This document shows, one piece after another, positions 1-8,895 of a stretch of 64,000 nt of DNA. The DNA is from Pseudomonas sp. GCEP-101 (GTDB lineage: Bacteria > Pseudomonadota > Gammaproteobacteria > Pseudomonadales > Pseudomonadaceae): contig NZ_CP104011.1 in assembly GCF_025133575.1 (NCBI RefSeq), positions 3,542,965-3,606,964 of the forward strand. Direction: 5' to 3'. A program made the translations under genes and the position numbers. How positions within the stretch are numbered: position 1 is the first letter of the stretch; the number at the start of each line of letters is the position of its first letter. Below the pieces are notes generated by a model. That model saw only the letters and a list, made by a program, of their open reading frames with translations, was not told the DNA's origin and made no database searches.

Positions 1-1408
1 CGTCCAGCGGGATGCGGCTTTCACCGCCGGTGGCGGCCTGGCGACGGCGGCTCTGCGCCTCGATCAGCTTGCGGATGCTGTGCCGGCCATCGCCGATCAC
101 CTCGGCGGGGCGGCGGATCGCGGCGGCCACCACTTCGTAGCCGATCACCACGATGCGCAGGTCTTGGCCGGCGTGGTAGCTCTCGAGGATGACCCGGCTG
201 TCGAACTGCCGGGCGTGGGCGACGGCGTTCTCCACTTCCTCCGCGGTGCGCAGGTCCACGGCCACGCCCTGGCCCTGTTCACCATCCACCGGCTTGACCA
301 CCAGCGCGCCGTGCTCCTCGAGAAACGCGGCGTTCTCCTGCGCGGTGCCGGCCAGGCGCTGCTGCGGCTGGCGCAGGCCGGCGCGGTCGAGGGCGCGGTG
401 GGTGAGGGTCTTGTCCTGGCACAGGCTCATGCTCACGGCGCTGGTGAGGTCGCTCAGGGACTCGCGGCAGCGGATGCGTCGGCCGCCCTGGGTGAGGGTG
501 AAGAGGCCGGCGTCGGCGTCCTGTACCTGCACCTCGATGCCGCGCCGATGGGCCTCGTCGACGATGATCCGGGCGTAGGGATTGAGCCCTTCTTCCGGGC
601 CGGGGCCGAGGAACAGCGACTGGTTGATGCCGTTCTTGCACTTCACCGCGAAGGTCGGCAGCTCGCGGAAGCGCAGCTTGCGATAGAGCGACTTGGCCTG
701 CTGGTTGCCATGCAGCACCGACAGGTCGAGGTAGGCCAGGCCGCGGCTCATGAAGTGCTCGATGAGGTGGCGCACCAGCGCTTCGCCCACTCCCGGCCGG
801 CTGGATTGCGGGTCCACCGCCAGGCACCAGAGGCTGGAGCCGCCCTCCGGATCGCGGAACGCCTTGGCGTGGTTGATGCCCATGACGGTGCCGATCACCG
901 TGCCGGTCTCGGCGTCTTCGGCCAGCCAGTAGGCCGGGCCGCCCTGGTGGCGCGGGGTGACCTTGGCCGGGTCGACCGGCAGCATGCCGCGTGACAGGTA
1001 CAGGCGGTTGATCGCTGCCCAGTCGTCGTCGCTGTGCACGCGGCGAATGCGGAAGCCACGGAAGGGCCGGCGCGCGGGGCGGTAATCGGTGAACCACAGA
1101 CGCAGCGCGTCGGAGGGGTCGAGGAACAGTTGCTGCGGCGCATGGGCCAGCACCTGCTGCGGCGCGGCGACGTAGAGCGCGATGTCGCGCTCGCCCGGCT
1201 GCTCGTTGAGCAACTCGGCGGCGAGTGTTTCCGCATTGGGGAAGGTGTGGCCGATCAGCAGGCGCCCCCAGCCGCATTGCAGGATCAGCGGGCCGTGGCT
1301 TTGCGCATGCTCGCCGGCCAGGCGCGCCTGCAGCCGCTCGTAGGTCGGTGCCTGACCGCGCAGCAGTCGCTGGTTGTGGGGGTGGGGCAGGTTGGAATGG
1401 GGTTTCAT
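1..1408 (-). CDS. ngg: N-acetylglutaminylglutamine synthetase (partial, C-terminus outside window)
   Basis: Only the N-terminal 469 codons lie in the window; the gene runs off the left edge. The product has a GNAT acetyltransferase-like domain around residues 100-250, then an ATP-grasp region with the motif VVKPVDGEQGQG. This GNAT plus ATP-grasp fusion is characteristic of Ngg, which joins acetylated glutamine units to make the dipeptide precursor of the osmolyte N-acetylglutaminylglutamine amide (NAGGN). The ATG is preceded by AGGGAG. The gene follows the asnB-like amidotransferase on the same strand with about 70 bp between them, as expected for the NAGGN operon. The osmotic-stress role is family knowledge. 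Confidence 0.9.
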   Translation of the reverse strand, partial: MKPHSNLPHPHNQRLLRGQAPTYERLQARLAGEHAQSHGPLILQCGWGRLLIGHTFPNAETLAAELLNEQPGERDIALYVAAPQQVLAHAPQQLFLDPSDALRLWFTDYRPARRPFRGFRIRRVHSDDDWAAINRLYLSRGMLPVDPAKVTPRHQGGPAYWLAEDAETGTVIGTVMGINHAKAFRDPEGGSSLWCLAVDPQSSRPGVGEALVRHLIEHFMSRGLAYLDLSVLHGNQQAKSLYRKLRFRELPTFAVKCKNGINQSLFLGPGPEEGLNPYARIIVDEAHRRGIEVQVQDADAGLFTLTQGGRRIRCRESLSDLTSAVSMSLCQDKTLTHRALDRAGLRQPQQRLAGTAQENAAFLEEHGALVVKPVDGEQGQGVAVDLRTAEEVENAVAHARQFDSRVILESYHAGQDLRIVVIGYEVVAAAIRRPAEVIGDGRHSIRKLIEAQSRRRQAATGGESRIPLD

Positions 1409-1480
1409 CGTGCGCTCCCTGATAAGGCATCTGTCCTGGGCGGTTGGGAAAGGCGGCGTCGTACCCGACGCCGCCGGGCT

Positions 1481-3250
1481 CTAGAGGCCTTGTTCCGTCA
1501 GCCAGAGGTTGAGGGCCGCCAACTGCCACAACTTGGAGCCACGCAGCGGGGTGAGGTCGCTTGCCGGGTCGCTGAGCAGACGGTCGAACATCGCCGTCTC
1601 GAACAGTCCACGGTCCTGGCTCGGGTCCAGCAACAGCTCGCTGACCCAGGCGCGGGTATTGCCTTGCAGGTGCTTGAGGCCGGGCACCGGGAAGTAGCCC
1701 TTGGGCCGGTCGATCACTTCGCTGGGGATGACCTTGCGTGCGGCGGCCTTGAGCACCTGCTTGCCGCCATCGCCGAGCTTGAAGCGCGACGGAATGCGCG
1801 CCGACAGCTCGGCCACGCGGTAGTCCAGGAACGGCACGCGGGCCTCCAGGCCCCAGGCCATGGTCATGTTGTCCACGCGCTTGACCGGGTCGTCCACCAG
1901 CATGATGGTGCTGTCCAGGCGCAGCGCCTTGTCCACCGGGTCCTGCGCGCCGGGCTGGGCGAAGTGCTCGCGGACGAACTCGCTGGCCACGTCCTCCACC
2001 CGCATCGCTTCGCGCACGGTGGCGAGGTATTCGCCGTGGCTGCGGTCGAAGAAGGCCGCGCGGTAGGCCTGCAGCGGGTCCTTGGCACCGGCGACTTTCG
2101 GGTACCAGTGGTAGCCGGCGAACAGCTCGTCGGCGCCCTGGCCGCTCTGCACCACCTTGCAGTGTTTGGAGACTTCCCGCGAGAGCAGGTAGAAAGCGAT
2201 GCAGTCGTGGCTGACCATCGGCTCGCTCATGGCGCGGAAGGCCGCGGGCAACTGCGCGATCACTTCGTTTTCGTCGATGCGCAGCTGGTGATGGCGGGTG
2301 CCATAGCGCCGGGCGATCAGGTCCGAGTACTGGAATTCGTCGCCGCGCTCGCCGCCGGCATCCTCGAAGCCGATGGAGAAGGTCAGCAGGTCCTCGACGC
2401 CGGCCTCGTGCAGCAGGCCCACCAGCAGGCTGGAGTCCACCCCGCCGGAGAGCAGCACGCCGACTTCGCGGGCGGCGCGCTGGCGCACGCTCACGGCGTC
2501 GCGCAGGCTGGCGAGCAGGCGGTCTTCCCAGTCATCCAGGGTCAGCTCGCGCTCATCGGGCAGCGGGCCGTAGTCCAGGTTCCACCAGCGCTGGCGCTCG
2601 GTGTGACCGTTGGCGTCGATGCTCATCCAGGTGGCCGGCGGCAGTTTCTGCACGCCGGCCAGCAGGGTGCGCGGCGCGGGGACCACGGCGTGGAAGTTGA
2701 GGTAGTGGTTGAGCGCCACCGGGTCCAGGGTCGGGTCGATGTCACCGCCCTTGAGCAGCGCCGGCAGGCTGGAGGCGAAGCGCAGGCGCTTGCCGGTCTG
2801 CGACAGGTACAGCGGCTTGATGCCGAGACGGTCGCGGGCGATGAACAGGCGCCGTTTGTCGCGTTCCCAGATGGCAAAGGCGAACATGCCATTGAGGCGT
2901 GGCAATAGTTGTTCGCCCCAGGCGTGGTATCCCTTGAGCAGGACTTCGGTATCGCCTCCGGAAAAGAAGCGGTAGCCCAGGGCTTCCAGCTCGCTGCGCA
3001 GCTCGGGGTAGTTGTAGATTGCCCCATTGAACACCAGCGACAGGCCCAGCGCGGTATCGATCATCGGCTGACCCGAGGCTTCGGCCAGGTCCATGATCTT
3101 CAGCCGCCGGTGCCCCAGGGCCACCGGCCCTTCGCTGTGGAAGCCCCAGGCATCGGGGCCCCGGGGGGCGAGGTGATGGGTGATGCGTTCGACTGCGGCG
3201 AGGTCCGCAGCCTGGTTATCGAAACGTAGTTCTCCTGCTATTCCGCACAT
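1481..3250 (-). CDS. asnB: N-acetylglutaminylglutamine amidotransferase (asparagine synthase family)
   Basis: The protein has 589 residues. It starts with MCGIAGE, so Cys2 becomes the N-terminal nucleophile of a class II glutamine amidotransferase domain. The synthetase domain has the ATP-pyrophosphatase loop SGGVDSS at residues 268-274. I chose the start at MCGIAG rather than an upstream in-frame ATG because the cysteine must follow the initiator Met, and AAGGA precedes this ATG. Its position directly before ngg points to amidation of the NAGGN dipeptide rather than ordinary asparagine synthesis. A MarR regulator is divergent upstream and could control the pair. Confidence 0.9.
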   Translation of the reverse strand: MCGIAGELRFDNQAADLAAVERITHHLAPRGPDAWGFHSEGPVALGHRRLKIMDLAEASGQPMIDTALGLSLVFNGAIYNYPELRSELEALGYRFFSGGDTEVLLKGYHAWGEQLLPRLNGMFAFAIWERDKRRLFIARDRLGIKPLYLSQTGKRLRFASSLPALLKGGDIDPTLDPVALNHYLNFHAVVPAPRTLLAGVQKLPPATWMSIDANGHTERQRWWNLDYGPLPDERELTLDDWEDRLLASLRDAVSVRQRAAREVGVLLSGGVDSSLLVGLLHEAGVEDLLTFSIGFEDAGGERGDEFQYSDLIARRYGTRHHQLRIDENEVIAQLPAAFRAMSEPMVSHDCIAFYLLSREVSKHCKVVQSGQGADELFAGYHWYPKVAGAKDPLQAYRAAFFDRSHGEYLATVREAMRVEDVASEFVREHFAQPGAQDPVDKALRLDSTIMLVDDPVKRVDNMTMAWGLEARVPFLDYRVAELSARIPSRFKLGDGGKQVLKAAARKVIPSEVIDRPKGYFPVPGLKHLQGNTRAWVSELLLDPSQDRGLFETAMFDRLLSDPASDLTPLRGSKLWQLAALNLWLTEQGL

Positions 3251-3382
3251 GTCCTTACCGGATCTCCGTTGGGGATGAAGTGGGTGGCGTCTCATGGGCG
3301 CCTTAGGGGATGACCCGGCGATCTGGCGAGAGTTCTATTTGATTTCATTGAGGAAAAGTGACGAAGCAGCAGGTGGACTGAG

Positions 3383-3862
3383 ATGGCCGAGAGCAAGACT
3401 TCGACGCGCAACGCCCATGCACTCGCGATGTTGCAGGCCTTGAGACGGCTGCAGCAGGCGGCGGAAGTGCACTCCAAGAGCCTGGGCCGTGACGGCGAAC
3501 TGACGCCGCTGCAGCTGCTGATCCTGCAGGTGGTCGACCTGGAGGGGGAAATTACCGCTGGTCAGTTGGCGCGGCAGGTGGCGCTGTCGCAATCCTCGAT
3601 TTCCAGCGCGCTGACCCGCCTGGAAAGCAAGGGCCTGCTCAGTCGGCGGCGCGACGAGGACGACCGCCGCAAGCAATGGCTGAGCCTGGCCGCCGCCGGC
3701 CAACGGGCGCTCAAGTACGGTCCGGCGTTACTGCCCGAGCATGCGCTGGAGCGTTTCGCCGGGCTGCCGGAGTGGGAGCAGCACGCCATTCTCGCCGGCC
3801 TGCTGCGCGCGGCCGAGCTGTTCGAAACCCCCGGCGCCGGCGCCGAGGAGGAAGAGTGCTAG
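3383..3862 (+). CDS. MarR-family transcriptional regulator
   Basis: This 159-residue protein has a MarR-type winged helix at about residues 40-110. The recognition region reads SQSSISSALTRLESKGLL and is followed by the basic wing DEDDRRKQ. It is divergent from the asnB/ngg genes across a 132-bp gap, an arrangement I recall from P. aeruginosa, so it probably regulates the NAGGN osmolyte operon. The C-terminus is acidic (EEEE). It ends 4 bp before the stop codon of the convergent permease gene. The ligand is unknown. Confidence 0.85.
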   Translation: MAESKTSTRNAHALAMLQALRRLQQAAEVHSKSLGRDGELTPLQLLILQVVDLEGEITAGQLARQVALSQSSISSALTRLESKGLLSRRRDEDDRRKQWLSLAAAGQRALKYGPALLPEHALERFAGLPEWEQHAILAGLLRAAELFETPGAGAEEEEC

Positions 3863-3866
3863 GGCG

Positions 3867-4619
3867 CTAGGCGCTTACCAGTTTCTGCGCGGCCAGCGAC
3901 AGGCTCACCGCCACCAGCATCAGGGCGAACAGGCGCTGCAGCGTTGCCCCGCCCAGGCGTACCGCCAGGCGATTGCCGAACAGCACGCCGAGGGCGCCGC
4001 CGGCCGCCAGGCACGCCAGCAAGGGCAGCGGCGGCTGCGCATGGGTGAGGTACAGCAGGAAGCCGCCCCCGGATACCAGCGCGATGACCGCCATGGACGT
4101 CGCCGTTGCCGCCAGCATCGACAGCGGCGTGAACCACAGCAGCCCCGGCACGATGAGGAAGCCGCCGCCTACGCCCATCAGGCCGGACAGCAACCCCACC
4201 GCCAACCCCACCCCCAGCAGCGGCGCGTTGCGCATCGGCTTGTCGCCCGTGCGTGGCTGGCCCGAGCCCTGCCACATGCGCCAGGCCGACCACAGCACCA
4301 GCAGGCAGAAGCCGACGATCAGCCAGGCGTCCGGCACGAACTTGCCCAGCCACTGACCCACGGCGTTGCCCGGCCAGCCGGTGATCACCAGCCAGAACAG
4401 CGGCTTCCACGCCACCTGCCTCTGGCGTGCACGCGGCACGGCGCCGATGGCTGCCGACAGCGCCACGGCACCGAGGCTGACGCCGATAGCGTCGTGCAGC
4501 GGCAGGTGCAGGCTGAGCAGCAGGGGCAGGGCCACCAGCGAGCCGCCGGCGCCGGTAAGCCCCAGCAGCAGCCCGAGGATCAGGCCGATGGCGGAGGATT
4601 CGAACAGCAGTGCATCCAT
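3867..4619 (-). CDS. TauE/SafE family sulfite/anion exporter permease
   Basis: This 250-residue, very hydrophobic protein has roughly eight predicted membrane segments. Two internal repeats carry the glycine-rich signatures LTGAGGSLVALP near residue 21 and LMGVGGGFLIVPGLL near residue 147, as expected for TauE/SafE (DUF81) permeases. Members export sulfite, sulfoacetate or other organosulfur anions across the inner membrane. The substrate here cannot be read from sequence. It converges on the MarR gene and lies about 50 bp downstream of mnmC on the same strand. Confidence 0.87.
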   Translation of the reverse strand: MDALLFESSAIGLILGLLLGLTGAGGSLVALPLLLSLHLPLHDAIGVSLGAVALSAAIGAVPRARQRQVAWKPLFWLVITGWPGNAVGQWLGKFVPDAWLIVGFCLLVLWSAWRMWQGSGQPRTGDKPMRNAPLLGVGLAVGLLSGLMGVGGGFLIVPGLLWFTPLSMLAATATSMAVIALVSGGGFLLYLTHAQPPLPLLACLAAGGALGVLFGNRLAVRLGGATLQRLFALMLVAVSLSLAAQKLVSA

Positions 4620-4672
4620 GTCGGTGGTCCGCTCTGGAAGCTGGCACGGCCCGCTGGCGGGCCGTGCGGTGA

Positions 4673-6640
4673 TCAGGAATTCTTCTGGCCGCGCACGACG
4701 TCGCGCAGGAAGAAACGGTTCGGGTGGCAGGCCTCCGCCACGGCGCGCGGCACGGGCAGCGGCTCGTCGTCGATCCAGGCCGCCAGCAGTTCGCCGGCCA
4801 GCGGCGCGGTGACCAGCCCGCGCGAGCCATGGGCGCTGTTCAGGTACAGCCCGTCGAGCCAGGGGCAGGGCGTCTCCGGCACCTGGCGCGCGTCCTTGCC
4901 GAGCACCGCGTAGGTCTGGGTGAAGGCCTCGCGGTCCGCCAGCGGGCCCACCAGCGGCAGGTAGTCCGGCGTGGTGCAGCGGAAGGCGGCGCGGCCTTGC
5001 AGCGTGGCCGGGTCGAGCTGGGCGACGTGCAGGCGTTCGCGCAGGTCCATGGATATCTCCGCCAGCAGGTCGAGGTTGCCCAGGTGCTCTTCCAATGATG
5101 GCTCAGTGTCGTCTCGTTTGAATTCGAAACTGGCCCCCAGGGTGTGCTCGCCCAGGCGCGGCGGGGCGACGTAGCCCTCGGCGCAGACCACGGTGCTCAG
5201 CGCGGCGCTCTCGGCGGTGGCGGGCAGGCGGGTGATCTGCCCACGGATACGCTTCATCGGCAGGCCTTGGGCACTGGCGAAGCGGCGCACCTCGGCGGCG
5301 GTGGCGAGGATGGCGATCGGCGCGCTGGCAAGCTTCTGCTCGCCATTCCAGGCGCTCCAGCCATCGGCGTCGCGTTCCAGGCGGACTTCCTCGCCGGTCA
5401 GCACGCGAATGTTCGGATGGTGCGCCAGGTGCCGGCACAACGCGGGCGGATGCACCCAGCCGCCTTCGGGGTAGAACAGCCCGCCGGCGGGCAGGCCGAT
5501 GCCGGCGATACTTTCCGCCTCGACCTTGTCCAACTGGCGCAGCAGCGTGGGCGGGAAGGCGTCGGCCAGTTTTCCCTGGCGCTGGGTTTCGGCGTCATCG
5601 AAGCCCAGTTGCAGCACGCCGCAATCGGACCATTCCTCGCCCTGGCGCAGCCGCTGGATCAGCCGCCGCGTGTGGCCGAAGCCGCTGACGATCAGCCGCG
5701 AGAGCGCCGTGTGGTGGGCGGACAGCTTGAGGTACAGCACGCCCTGCGGGTTGCCCGAGGCCTCTTCGGCAAGGCCCGCGTGGCGTTCGATCAGCGTCAC
5801 CTGCCAACCCCGCGCGGCGAGGCTGGCGGCGCTGGCGCAACCGGCCATGCCGCCGCCGATCACCAGCGCTTCGCGCACCGACTTTGCCCCGGACGGTCTG
5901 GCGTACCAGGGTTTGCCGGCCGTTGCCATCTCACCGATGAAGTCGCCCTGGGACATCTCCCATTTCTTGCCGAAGCCCAGTGTACGGCGGATCTTGAAGC
6001 CGGCAGCGCCGAGCCCGCGGCGCACGAAGCCGGCGCTGGTGAAGGTGGCCAGGGTCGTGCCCGGCCCGGACAGGCGGGCGAGCTGGGCATAGAGCGCATC
6101 GTTCCACATCTCCGGATTCTTCGCCGGGGAGAAGCCGTCGAGGAACCAGGCGTCGATACGTGCGTCCAGCTCCGGCAGGGTCTGGAGCACGTCGCCCACC
6201 AGCAGGGTCAGCACCACGCGGCCGCCGGCGAAGACCAGGCGCTGGAAGCCGGGGTTGATCGCCACATACTGCTCCAGCAACTGCGCGGACAGCGGCGCCA
6301 GCTCCGGCCAGAGGGCGAATGCGCGGCGCAGGTCGTCCGGCGCCACCGGGTACTTCTCGGTGGTGACGAAGTGCAGTCGCGCATCGCGCGGTGCGCGTTC
6401 CTCGAACAGCTTCCAGGCGCAGAGGAAGTTCAGCCCGGTGCCGAAGCCCGTTTCGCCGATGCACAGGCGCCCGCCGGCAGGCAGCGCGGCAAAGCGCTCC
6501 GGCAGGCGGTTGCCGTCGATGAACACGTGGTGCGTCTCGGCGATGCCCGAGTCGCGGGAAAAGTACACGTCGCCATAGACGCGGGAGGTTGGCTGGCCGT
6601 TCTCGTCCCAGTCGATCTGGGCGCTGCTGATGTCTGGCAT
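4673..6640 (-). CDS. mnmC: Bifunctional tRNA 5-methylaminomethyl-2-thiouridine biosynthesis protein
   Basis: This 655-residue protein completes the mnm5s2U modification of wobble U34 in tRNA. The N-terminal half is an S-adenosylmethionine methyltransferase (DUF752 type) with GETGFGTGLNFL near residues 60-70. The C-terminal half is an FAD-dependent oxidoreductase with the dinucleotide motif VIGGGMAGC near residue 260. It removes the carboxymethyl group before the methylation step. I started at MPDISSAQIDW because homologues begin near there and the 33 upstream codons show no conserved character. No strong ribosome binding site is visible. Confidence 0.93.
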   Translation of the reverse strand: MPDISSAQIDWDENGQPTSRVYGDVYFSRDSGIAETHHVFIDGNRLPERFAALPAGGRLCIGETGFGTGLNFLCAWKLFEERAPRDARLHFVTTEKYPVAPDDLRRAFALWPELAPLSAQLLEQYVAINPGFQRLVFAGGRVVLTLLVGDVLQTLPELDARIDAWFLDGFSPAKNPEMWNDALYAQLARLSGPGTTLATFTSAGFVRRGLGAAGFKIRRTLGFGKKWEMSQGDFIGEMATAGKPWYARPSGAKSVREALVIGGGMAGCASAASLAARGWQVTLIERHAGLAEEASGNPQGVLYLKLSAHHTALSRLIVSGFGHTRRLIQRLRQGEEWSDCGVLQLGFDDAETQRQGKLADAFPPTLLRQLDKVEAESIAGIGLPAGGLFYPEGGWVHPPALCRHLAHHPNIRVLTGEEVRLERDADGWSAWNGEQKLASAPIAILATAAEVRRFASAQGLPMKRIRGQITRLPATAESAALSTVVCAEGYVAPPRLGEHTLGASFEFKRDDTEPSLEEHLGNLDLLAEISMDLRERLHVAQLDPATLQGRAAFRCTTPDYLPLVGPLADREAFTQTYAVLGKDARQVPETPCPWLDGLYLNSAHGSRGLVTAPLAGELLAAWIDDEPLPVPRAVAEACHPNRFFLRDVVRGQKNS

Positions 6641-6886
6641 GGAAAAGGGCAGGGCAGGTAAACGAAGGCGGCAGTTTAGCCGATTCCCGGGCCCCATCTC
6701 AGCGCCTGCGGCATGCGCCCGGTTGCCGCGCCAGATCAAGCGGCAGGGCGGTCATCGGCGGGATACGTTGCGTTTTTCTGCCGAACGCCGCACGAGGAAA
6801 GTGGCGTAGGACGCGCAATGGAAAATCTCAGCAGACCCCGACCGACATCCGCTACCTTTTAGACACTTCGAAACAAGGAGAGGTGC

Positions 6887-8392
6887 ATGTTCGAGTCCGC
6901 CGAGATCGGCCATTCCATCGACAAGGAAACCTACGAGAAGGAAGTCGCGGTACTGCGCGAGGCCCTGCTCGAGGCGCAGTACGAGCTCAAGCAGCAGGCG
7001 CGCTTCCCGGTGATCATCCTGATCAACGGCATCGAGGGCGCCGGCAAGGGCGAGACGGTGAAGCTGCTCAACGAGTGGATGGACCCGCGCCTGATCCGCG
7101 TCGAGAGCTTCATGCTGCCCACCGACGAGGAACTTTCGCGGCCGCCGCAGTGGCGCTTCTGGCGCCGCCTGCCGCCCAAGGGCACCACCGGCATCTTCTT
7201 CGGCAACTGGTACAGCCAGATGCTCTACGCGCGGGTCACCGGGGAGATCAAGGACAGCCAGCTCGATGGCCTGATCGGTGACGCCGAGCGCTTCGAGCGC
7301 ATGTATTCCGACGAAGGCGCGCTGATCTTCAAGTTCTGGTTCCATCTCTCCAAGAAGCAGCTCAAGGAACGCCTCAAGGCGCTGGAGAACGACCCGACCC
7401 GCAGTTGGCAACTGAGCGAGATCGACTGGAAGCAGAACGAGGTCTACGACAAGTTCGTGCGCTACGGCGAGCGCGTATTGCGCCGCACCAGCCGCGACTA
7501 CGCGCCCTGGTACGTGGTGGAGGGTTCCGACGAGCGCTACCGCAGCCTGACGGTCGGCCGCACGATTCTCGAAAGCCTCCAGGCCGCGCTCAAGCGCACC
7601 GACCGCCCGACCCCGCAACCCCATGCGGCGCCGCTGGTGTCCAGCCTGGACAACAAAGGGCTGCTGGACGCCCTGGACCTGAGCCTGAAGCTGGACAAGG
7701 ACCAGTACAAGGAGCAGCTGGCCAAGGAACAGGCGCGCCTGGCGACGCTGATGCGCGACAAGCGTTTCCGCAGCCACTCGCTGATCGCCGTGTTCGAAGG
7801 CAACGACGCCGCCGGCAAGGGCGGCGCCATCCGCCGTGTCACCGACGCGCTGGACCCGCGGCAGTACCGCATCGTACCGATCGCCGCGCCCACCGAGGAG
7901 GAGCGTGCGCAGCCTTACCTGTGGCGCTTCTGGCGGCACATTCCGGCGCGCCGGCAGTTCACCATCTTCGACCGCTCCTGGTATGGCCGGGTGCTGGTGG
8001 AGCGGGTCGAGGGCTTTGCCAGCGACGCCGACTGGCTGCGCGCCTACGCGGAGATCAACGACTTCGAGGAGCAGTTGTCGGATTACGGCATCGTGCTGGT
8101 GAAGTTCTGGTTGTCCATCGACCAGGAAACCCAGTTGGAGCGCTTCAAGGAGCGCGAGTCGATTGCCTTCAAGCGCTACAAGATCACCGAGGAAGACTGG
8201 CGCAACCGCGACAAGTGGGACCAGTACGTGGACGCGGTGGGCGACATGGTCGACCGCACCAGCACCGAGATCGCCCCCTGGACGCTGGTGGAGGCCAACG
8301 ACAAGCGCTATGCGCGGGTGAAGGTGCTCAGGACCATCAACGACGCGCTGGAGGCGGCGTATGCCAGTGCGAAGAAGGGCAAGAAGGACTGA
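6887..8392 (+). CDS. pap: Polyphosphate:AMP phosphotransferase (two-domain PPK2)
   Basis: The 501-residue protein contains two PPK2-type kinase domains. Each has a Walker A loop: GIEGAGKG at residues 48-55 and EGNDAAGKGG near residue 305. Tandem PPK2 domains define the class II enzymes that use polyphosphate to convert AMP to ADP. The second domain keeps the lid region and the YGRVLVERVEG segment typical of the catalytic half. AGGAGAGG lies just upstream of the ATG. The 246-bp gap to divergent mnmC leaves room for its own promoter. Confidence 0.93.
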   Translation: MFESAEIGHSIDKETYEKEVAVLREALLEAQYELKQQARFPVIILINGIEGAGKGETVKLLNEWMDPRLIRVESFMLPTDEELSRPPQWRFWRRLPPKGTTGIFFGNWYSQMLYARVTGEIKDSQLDGLIGDAERFERMYSDEGALIFKFWFHLSKKQLKERLKALENDPTRSWQLSEIDWKQNEVYDKFVRYGERVLRRTSRDYAPWYVVEGSDERYRSLTVGRTILESLQAALKRTDRPTPQPHAAPLVSSLDNKGLLDALDLSLKLDKDQYKEQLAKEQARLATLMRDKRFRSHSLIAVFEGNDAAGKGGAIRRVTDALDPRQYRIVPIAAPTEEERAQPYLWRFWRHIPARRQFTIFDRSWYGRVLVERVEGFASDADWLRAYAEINDFEEQLSDYGIVLVKFWLSIDQETQLERFKERESIAFKRYKITEEDWRNRDKWDQYVDAVGDMVDRTSTEIAPWTLVEANDKRYARVKVLRTINDALEAAYASAKKGKKD

Positions 8393-8453
8393 GACGTTCG
8401 GTTTTTCGCAGGAGCGAGCTTGCTCGCGAACTAGGCCCGCTCGGCGCTTCCCT

Positions 8454-8493
8454 GTAGGAGCGGGCCATGCCCGCGATCCGTCGGCAGGGCCGA
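8454..8493. repeat. REP-like palindromic unit
   Basis: This unit has the form GTAGGAGCGGGCCATGCCCGC followed by GATC and a GC-rich tail. Its core palindrome is GCGGGC-CAT-GCCCGC at 8460-8474. Close relatives occur at 8852, 16756 and 63475. A related unit based on GCGAGCTTGCTCGC occurs at 8411-8430, 38294 and 44318. Confidence 0.8.
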
Positions 8494-8592
8494 CGTTGGC
8501 CTTCGCTCCGGTTTCGCCGGCTTGCTGCGTTGACCAGGGTGTTCCAGCGCCGCTTCGGTGTACGCTGGACATTTGGTTTCGCCTCTCGGCGA

Positions 8593-8622
8593 GTTCCTTT
8601 TGTCAAACGCCACAAAAGGAAC
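8593..8622. repeat. Perfect 11-bp inverted repeat (hairpin)
   Basis: GTTCCTTTTGT and its exact reverse complement are separated by an 8-base loop. An A-rich run follows on the + strand. It could act as a weak terminator after pap, or be part of the larger repeat block to its right. Confidence 0.6.
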
Positions 8623-8671
8623 CAAAAAGTCTTGCCCCGGACATTCGGTTTTTCGCTTAGGCGAAAAATTC

Positions 8672-8780
8672 CCTCGTTGAAGCGAAGTTTCAGGGGCACG
8701 CTGCGAAGGGCCATCCCTGGCCCATCGCAGCTCTCGCGACATCCATGTCGCTCAACCCCTGAAACTCCGCTTCAACGAGG
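8672..8780. repeat. Nested long inverted repeat, cloverleaf-like
   Basis: The outer arms 8672-8696 and 8756-8780 pair at 24 of 25 positions. The 59-base interior holds two further hairpins: CTGCGA/TCGCAG at 8701-8730, enclosing GGCCA/TGGCC, and a GCGACAT/ATGTCGC stem at about 8736-8752. No coding potential is evident. Confidence 0.7.
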
Positions 8781-8851
8781 CCTCCTGAACGGGGCATTCG
8801 GAGTGCGCGGTTGTTTCTCTGGAAGCCTGCAAGAGTGAGCGGCCGCCCTTT

Positions 8852-8893
8852 GTAGGAGCGGGCCACGCCCGCGATCCGCCGGCAGGGCCGACG
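8852..8893. repeat. REP-like palindromic unit next to lapD stop
   Basis: Near copy of the 8454 unit (GTAGGAGCGGGCCACGCCCGC core, then GATC). It ends 3 bp from the lapD stop codon, so it lies in the 3-prime end of the lapG-lapD transcript, where it may protect or terminate the RNA. Confidence 0.75.
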
Positions 8894-8895
8894 GT

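Larger units (their letters stand above)
8393..8895. other. Gene-free repeat-rich intergenic region
   Basis: This 503-bp gap between pap and the end of lapD holds two REP-like units, a perfect 11-bp hairpin at 8593-8622 and a large nested inverted repeat at 8672-8780. Short open frames cross it, but they are rich in Arg and Ser and match no family I recognise. I see no gene. Confidence 0.7.
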
